A stretch of 64,000 bases of DNA, taken from positions 186,001 through 250,000 of the forward strand of contig RCSZ01000010.1 in NCBI GenBank assembly GCA_014898425.1, given 5' to 3'. This document shows positions 59,999 through 64,000 of this stretch, piece by piece. The number at the start of each line of letters is the position of its first letter. The stretch's first letter is position 1. This stretch comes from Botryotinia globosa (lineage: Eukaryota > Ascomycota > Leotiomycetes > Helotiales > Sclerotiniaceae). Under the pieces are notes generated by a model, which worked only from the letters and a program-made list of their open reading frames with translations, did no database searches and was not told the origin of the DNA. Both the position numbers and the translations under genes were made by a program.

Positions 59999-62587
59999 TT
60001 ATATGTCATCCTCGGTAATCGGCTTCTTCGGTTTGAAAAATCGTCCCCCCTTTGTTCTCTTCTCAGGCTTGAAAATTCTCTTCGAATCTCTGCTTTCCTC
60101 AAGACCTTCCATACCATCACGACCCATGATAATATTAAACTTATTCTTCTTCTTCTTTGCCGCTGATTTACTGAGGACCTTTCCGGGTTTGGATCCCTTA
60201 CTGTTGACTGTACCTTCTCCTCCCCTCCCTAATCTAGGTTGCCGGGGAACTCTCGTCTTAGCACCAAGGGCCCAAAGATCTCCCCATTTAGATTTCCTAG
60301 CATCGCGGTACGCTACTTTACTAAAACTTCTAGGGATTGTCCATCGCTCTAACTTACCCGATGGTGTACAAACATCCAAGGTGACATGTCCGCGGCGTTT
60401 GAGAGGTGGGAGCATAGATCGTGGGAGTGATAATGGATGAAATGGTACATCACCCTCTTCAGGCATTTCTGGGTCATCCGGTAAATCATGGTCTTCATAT
60501 CCGGCAAAAGATTGGTCAGTTGCAGCATCTCCTTGTAGAATATCTTCTTCTTTTCTCGCATCAATACCTCTTCGTACCGCCAGGTAAGAATATCTGACAT
60601 CTTCGTGATTGCGAGAAGAAGCACCTAAAATCTTCTGTAGATAAGGTGGACGGAGATATCGCTGTTCGAAATGACAAAAATCCTTTCTACCAGGGGTAAG
60701 GCCTGGGACTGGATACATTGGACACTTAGTATGATTAGTACATGGTGCAACAATCATACCCTCCTCTTTCGCCGCGAACCGTGATTCGTTGTCTGAAAGA
60801 GACTGAAGTTCTTTTTCGACGTTTTCGTCACCGGGTGAAGAAATATGTGAGTCGAGCAAAAGAGAACGAGCGCCTGCTATAGCCTCAAATCCACGTGGTA
60901 AGCCCTTTTCTATCAGGATAAGTACACCTCCTTTGGGATCAAGCATTGACCAGAGGTTCTGCACCATGTGTTTCCGGCGAAAATCTTCCTTCAGTGGGAA
61001 TAAGGTATGCGGGGCGATGATCAAATCATACATTTTCCTGGGTTGTGCGGGTCCACCATCAAGTTGGGCCTCGCCACTGGATGAATGGACGTAATCAGGA
61101 AGTCTGGGAAGAAAGGTAGTATTGTCGAGAAATCGTGAAATTCGGTGTCGTAATGTATCTGCTCCAGTAAGAACCGTGTGTTTCCCAGATGGGGGTACGT
61201 CTCCTTCGACAATGCCATCGTCTTTCAATACATCCCATTCGGCTCTCAAGATTTCCTGCCATGCTATAATACCAGCCCCACCAGCTCCTGCATCGAGAAT
61301 TCGTGGACCTTGGCCACCCTCCCTGAACAACATCTCTCGAATCCATTCGGACCCTAATCGTTTGCGTACCTCTACCAGCGTACTCATAACAGAAGTATAA
61401 GTACCTGACATTACACCAGCCAAATATGCATCTGCTTCAATTTCGCTCATCCTGTGTTGTGAAGCATCAAGTCCAACATGTTTTTGTGGTAAAAGCTTAA
61501 GCTTTCCTACGTTTGGAGTAGAAGAAGAATATGGTAACCACTTTCCACCAAATGCTTTCTGTGCAGCCTCTGTAACGTGCTTCATGCTTGTTCTCTCTAG
61601 CAGTTCGGTAATTGGTGTAACAAATTGTTCTTTCGGCAGTGATATGGTACTTGGGGATGTGCCAAATCTAGCGGTCCTAGTATGCGGATGTGTACGAACC
61701 TCGTCCGAGCTAATATATGAATCGTACTCGTCTTCCTCATATTCTTCGGGGTCCTCAAATAATTCTTCTTCGGATTCTTCCGACGATTCGTCCTCCTCGT
61801 AGTCCTCGTCGAAAACAGTATCTTCTTGATCTGCTGCTCGTGCCATTGCTTCGTCCATATCGCGTTGTAGCCGGGCGATAGCATCTACCTCTCTTTGATT
61901 TTGAGCTTGAAATGTTAAATTAGTAGAATCCGTTCCCGCAGAAGCCTCTGTTGCTCTTGATATTTCCTCGCCTTCCAATTCCATATCAGGTTCGCTTTCT
62001 TCCTCAATCCCCAGTTCTTCACCCTCGCTGGCAGGAGCAAACCCGTCAGTGCCATCTTCCACAACCTTAAACCCCAGCTCTGGATCGAATTCAATCTCTT
62101 CAAATTCACCATCAGCGTTCTCTCTCAAAAGAACATTCCTAGATGGCCCATCCTCTCCAATATCCTCTTCCTCGACCTGCAGATATTCTAAATCCTCCGG
62201 CCTAGTTTCACGCAGTGGCGCACCGTACAATCTCTCATATAATTTATATTCCTCAGCAGATAGATAATCCTTTGGCAAAGTTTCTCCAAATGTTTGTCTA
62301 GCCTGCCTCACGAACGATTCAATTTCTGCTGCTTTTGCTTCTGTGGCTTTCACTTCGGAATCTGGTGTATTTGTGGTCGTTCGAGCTTCATCTGATAGAT
62401 TTAGAGTCGTTGAGAATAATCGTAAAGTATTAGGGCGCGGCTGAATTGATCGATGTCGGATATCGCGAAGTCTTGGATGTGTAGAGGCTGTCGAAGCAGT
62501 GGGTCTTGTGAATCCATATTCGAAAAGAGAAAGAAGTTGAGATCTACATGACTGACATGCTCTCGGAACTTTACGTGCGGTGAGCAT
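59999..62587 (-). CDS. RSM22: Mitochondrial small-subunit assembly factor Rsm22 (METTL17-like)
   Basis: Single exon, 862 aa. The N terminus (MLTARKVPRACQSCRSQL) is basic, without acidic residues for some 40 residues, fitting a mitochondrial presequence. Residues 85-290 hold a long acidic, low-complexity region. The Rsm22 domain follows, with FGGKWLPYSSS-type text, then the SAM-like glycine motif ILDAGAGGAGI at about 425. A Cys-rich block is at about 612-645: APCTNHTKCPMYPVPG, then KDFCHFEQRYLRPP. In METTL17/Rsm22 those Cys hold an iron-sulphur cluster. The tail is basic (RSGRFFKPK-type). The protein helps assemble the 37S mitoribosome. It is longer than the yeast protein, mostly from the acidic spacer. 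The catalytic methyltransferase motif may be inactive, as argued for the family. Confidence 0.93.
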   Translation of the reverse strand: MLTARKVPRACQSCRSQLLSLFEYGFTRPTASTASTHPRLRDIRHRSIQPRPNTLRLFSTTLNLSDEARTTTNTPDSEVKATEAKAAEIESFVRQARQTFGETLPKDYLSAEEYKLYERLYGAPLRETRPEDLEYLQVEEEDIGEDGPSRNVLLRENADGEFEEIEFDPELGFKVVEDGTDGFAPASEGEELGIEEESEPDMELEGEEISRATEASAGTDSTNLTFQAQNQREVDAIARLQRDMDEAMARAADQEDTVFDEDYEEDESSEESEEELFEDPEEYEEDEYDSYISSDEVRTHPHTRTARFGTSPSTISLPKEQFVTPITELLERTSMKHVTEAAQKAFGGKWLPYSSSTPNVGKLKLLPQKHVGLDASQHRMSEIEADAYLAGVMSGTYTSVMSTLVEVRKRLGSEWIREMLFREGGQGPRILDAGAGGAGIIAWQEILRAEWDVLKDDGIVEGDVPPSGKHTVLTGADTLRHRISRFLDNTTFLPRLPDYVHSSSGEAQLDGGPAQPRKMYDLIIAPHTLFPLKEDFRRKHMVQNLWSMLDPKGGVLILIEKGLPRGFEAIAGARSLLLDSHISSPGDENVEKELQSLSDNESRFAAKEEGMIVAPCTNHTKCPMYPVPGLTPGRKDFCHFEQRYLRPPYLQKILGASSRNHEDVRYSYLAVRRGIDARKEEDILQGDAATDQSFAGYEDHDLPDDPEMPEEGDVPFHPLSLPRSMLPPLKRRGHVTLDVCTPSGKLERWTIPRSFSKVAYRDARKSKWGDLWALGAKTRVPRQPRLGRGGEGTVNSKGSKPGKVLSKSAAKKKKNKFNIIMGRDGMEGLEESRDSKRIFKPEKRTKGGRFFKPKKPITEDDI

Positions 62588-64000
62588 AATTTAATCGGTG
62601 CTTGAATGGTGAGATTACCAAAACACTCTTCGAAAAGATCGTTGCTAACCTTGATCACATAAATATTTACCCGTGAACTTTTTTGAGATATTACATTCCG
62701 ATATAAATTACTATATTCACACCTCTACATCACGTGAGGTGATTTCTTAACCAATGGATTACGAAGCATTTGATATACCGAGACTAGAAATTAATATCAT
62801 AACCTTTCTCTACATTTTACCATCGTCGCTGTCGTCGCTGTTGTCTAGCTAGTCGGACGCATGTAATCGTTGGACAATGATATCATGAGCAATTGTTTCC
62901 AAAGAAAACCAGATCAGCAGTTATTGATCGAAAGCTTTTAGTCAAAGTACCATTTGAGTCGCATCTTTATTACACGTTTATAGTATACCTCAAGTGAGTT
63001 ACGAGAAACTGAGGAAGATGCCTACTCCCTGCCTCACATCAAGGCCAAGCTTTGGAGTAAAATTATCAATTGATACCTCTTTTATCCGGTCAGATCAGTT
63101 CTACCAATCCAATCTACCCTCATCTTATTGAAAGCACCCTGTCGTAAACTTGCCCGCATAGTATGCACAATAGGGAAGTTTGATTCCAACTAGAAATTCG
63201 ATTCAAACTGAAAGTCTGATTCCAACTGGTTTTTGAAAAATGTTATTTCCGTTCTCAGCTTCATGACCGATCATATATACCAATAGATGCAAGCAATAAG
63301 GTGTATCAGGTGAACATACAAGCTTATGGCTTTTAGCTAAGTAGAGCGAGCAAGGGCTGGCAAATTAACACGAGCTTGTAGCATCGATGATGATGTATTA
63401 ATGGAGTGCTGTCTCTTGATAGATAACTTTTGGGAGCATCTTCAACCGTGTCTAAAACTCGCTTCGAGGTTGTTGACGAGAATACATTTAGACCCATTTG
63501 TATGTATTCTCGGTCCTCTGATGTTTCTATCGAGAGCTAATGAGGATAGGTTCAAGCTTTACTACTCAGAAATACCGGGACAATTCCGATCGAAGAATTC
63601 AAGCCTCAAGATGTATTTCGGTTTGGTTCTGCAATCCAAAAGCTTTTCAAACGCTTTCATCCCCTGGCATACTATTCGAAAAATGCTTTTCGAACAAGAC
63701 AAGAATTAAATCGTATCGAAAAAAAAGTCCTGATGCGCCATTATATGCTGGCATTTGGTGTTGATGAGTCTGCCAAAAGCCATGGTGATGAAGGGATGAA
63801 ATCATCTGCTCCTCTGAAATAAAGCTTCGTTGCAGTTTCCACATACAACCGTCAAAATATGACAATATGACGGTAGTCATTGAGTATAACGTATACAGCT
63901 TTCGAGTGCTAATGAAACCTAACTTGTCTGACGCGGAAAGGCCTTCTGAGAAATGGTATGTGGCAACGTCAATGTATCATGAATTTATGGTTTGTTGTTC
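62588..64000. other. Upstream flank of the Rsm22-like gene
   Basis: Contains its promoter; a CACGTGAGG E-box-like site lies near 62,731. Short open frames at 63401-63709 and 63540-63764 have no support. The window ends without a further gene. Confidence 0.55.

Overview
The window looks like a nuclear chromosome segment of a filamentous ascomycete, most likely a leotiomycete of the Botrytis/Sclerotinia type. The genes have short introns (about 46-265 nt) with GTAAGT-like donors and CTAAC/CTRAC branch sites. Eisosome, sedolisin, GH92, GH55, 2EXR and DUF7907 families are present, and retroelements have been wrecked by C-to-T and G-to-A changes typical of repeat-induced point mutation (RIP). The genus is an inference from style and gene content, not a database match.

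The window has two compartments. Positions 1 to about 14,145 are an extremely AT-rich island without intact genes. Reading through the stops shows at least three degraded Ty3/gypsy relics. One is a plus-strand integrase (about 150-900). One is a minus-strand protease plus reverse transcriptase with gag-like sequence and an LTR-like patch (about 5,175-8,900). One is a minus-strand element with a C2H2-like knuckle, protease, reverse transcriptase and RNase H (about 8,980-12,230). In both reverse transcriptases the two catalytic aspartates of YxDD now read as asparagine. The layout suggests the second element inserted into the third.

From 14,146 onward the sequence is normal gene-bearing DNA. 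In order: a DUF7907-like secreted protein right beside the island; a zincin-like protein with HELMH; an 843-aa orphan; a secreted GH92 alpha-mannosidase; the RAD2/XPG repair nuclease, divergent from the NatC subunit NAA38/Mak31; the eisosome protein Pil1/Lsp1; a 73-aa secreted peptide; a sedolisin (S53) protease; a dead S10 carboxypeptidase; a Baeyer-Villiger-type FAD monooxygenase; a 2EXR protein; a royal-jelly-like secreted beta-propeller gene with two in-frame stops; an MFS sugar transporter; a GH55 beta-1,3-glucanase; a single-pass membrane protein; and the mitochondrial Rsm22/METTL17-like factor.

The genes do not form one cluster. Housekeeping genes (RAD2, NAA38, PIL1, RSM22) are interspersed with secreted hydrolases and a sugar transporter suited to extracellular degradation of protein and glycan by a saprotroph or plant pathogen. 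Two genes (S10 and the royal-jelly-like gene) appear to be decaying. I found no tRNA, rRNA or CRISPR array by eye.
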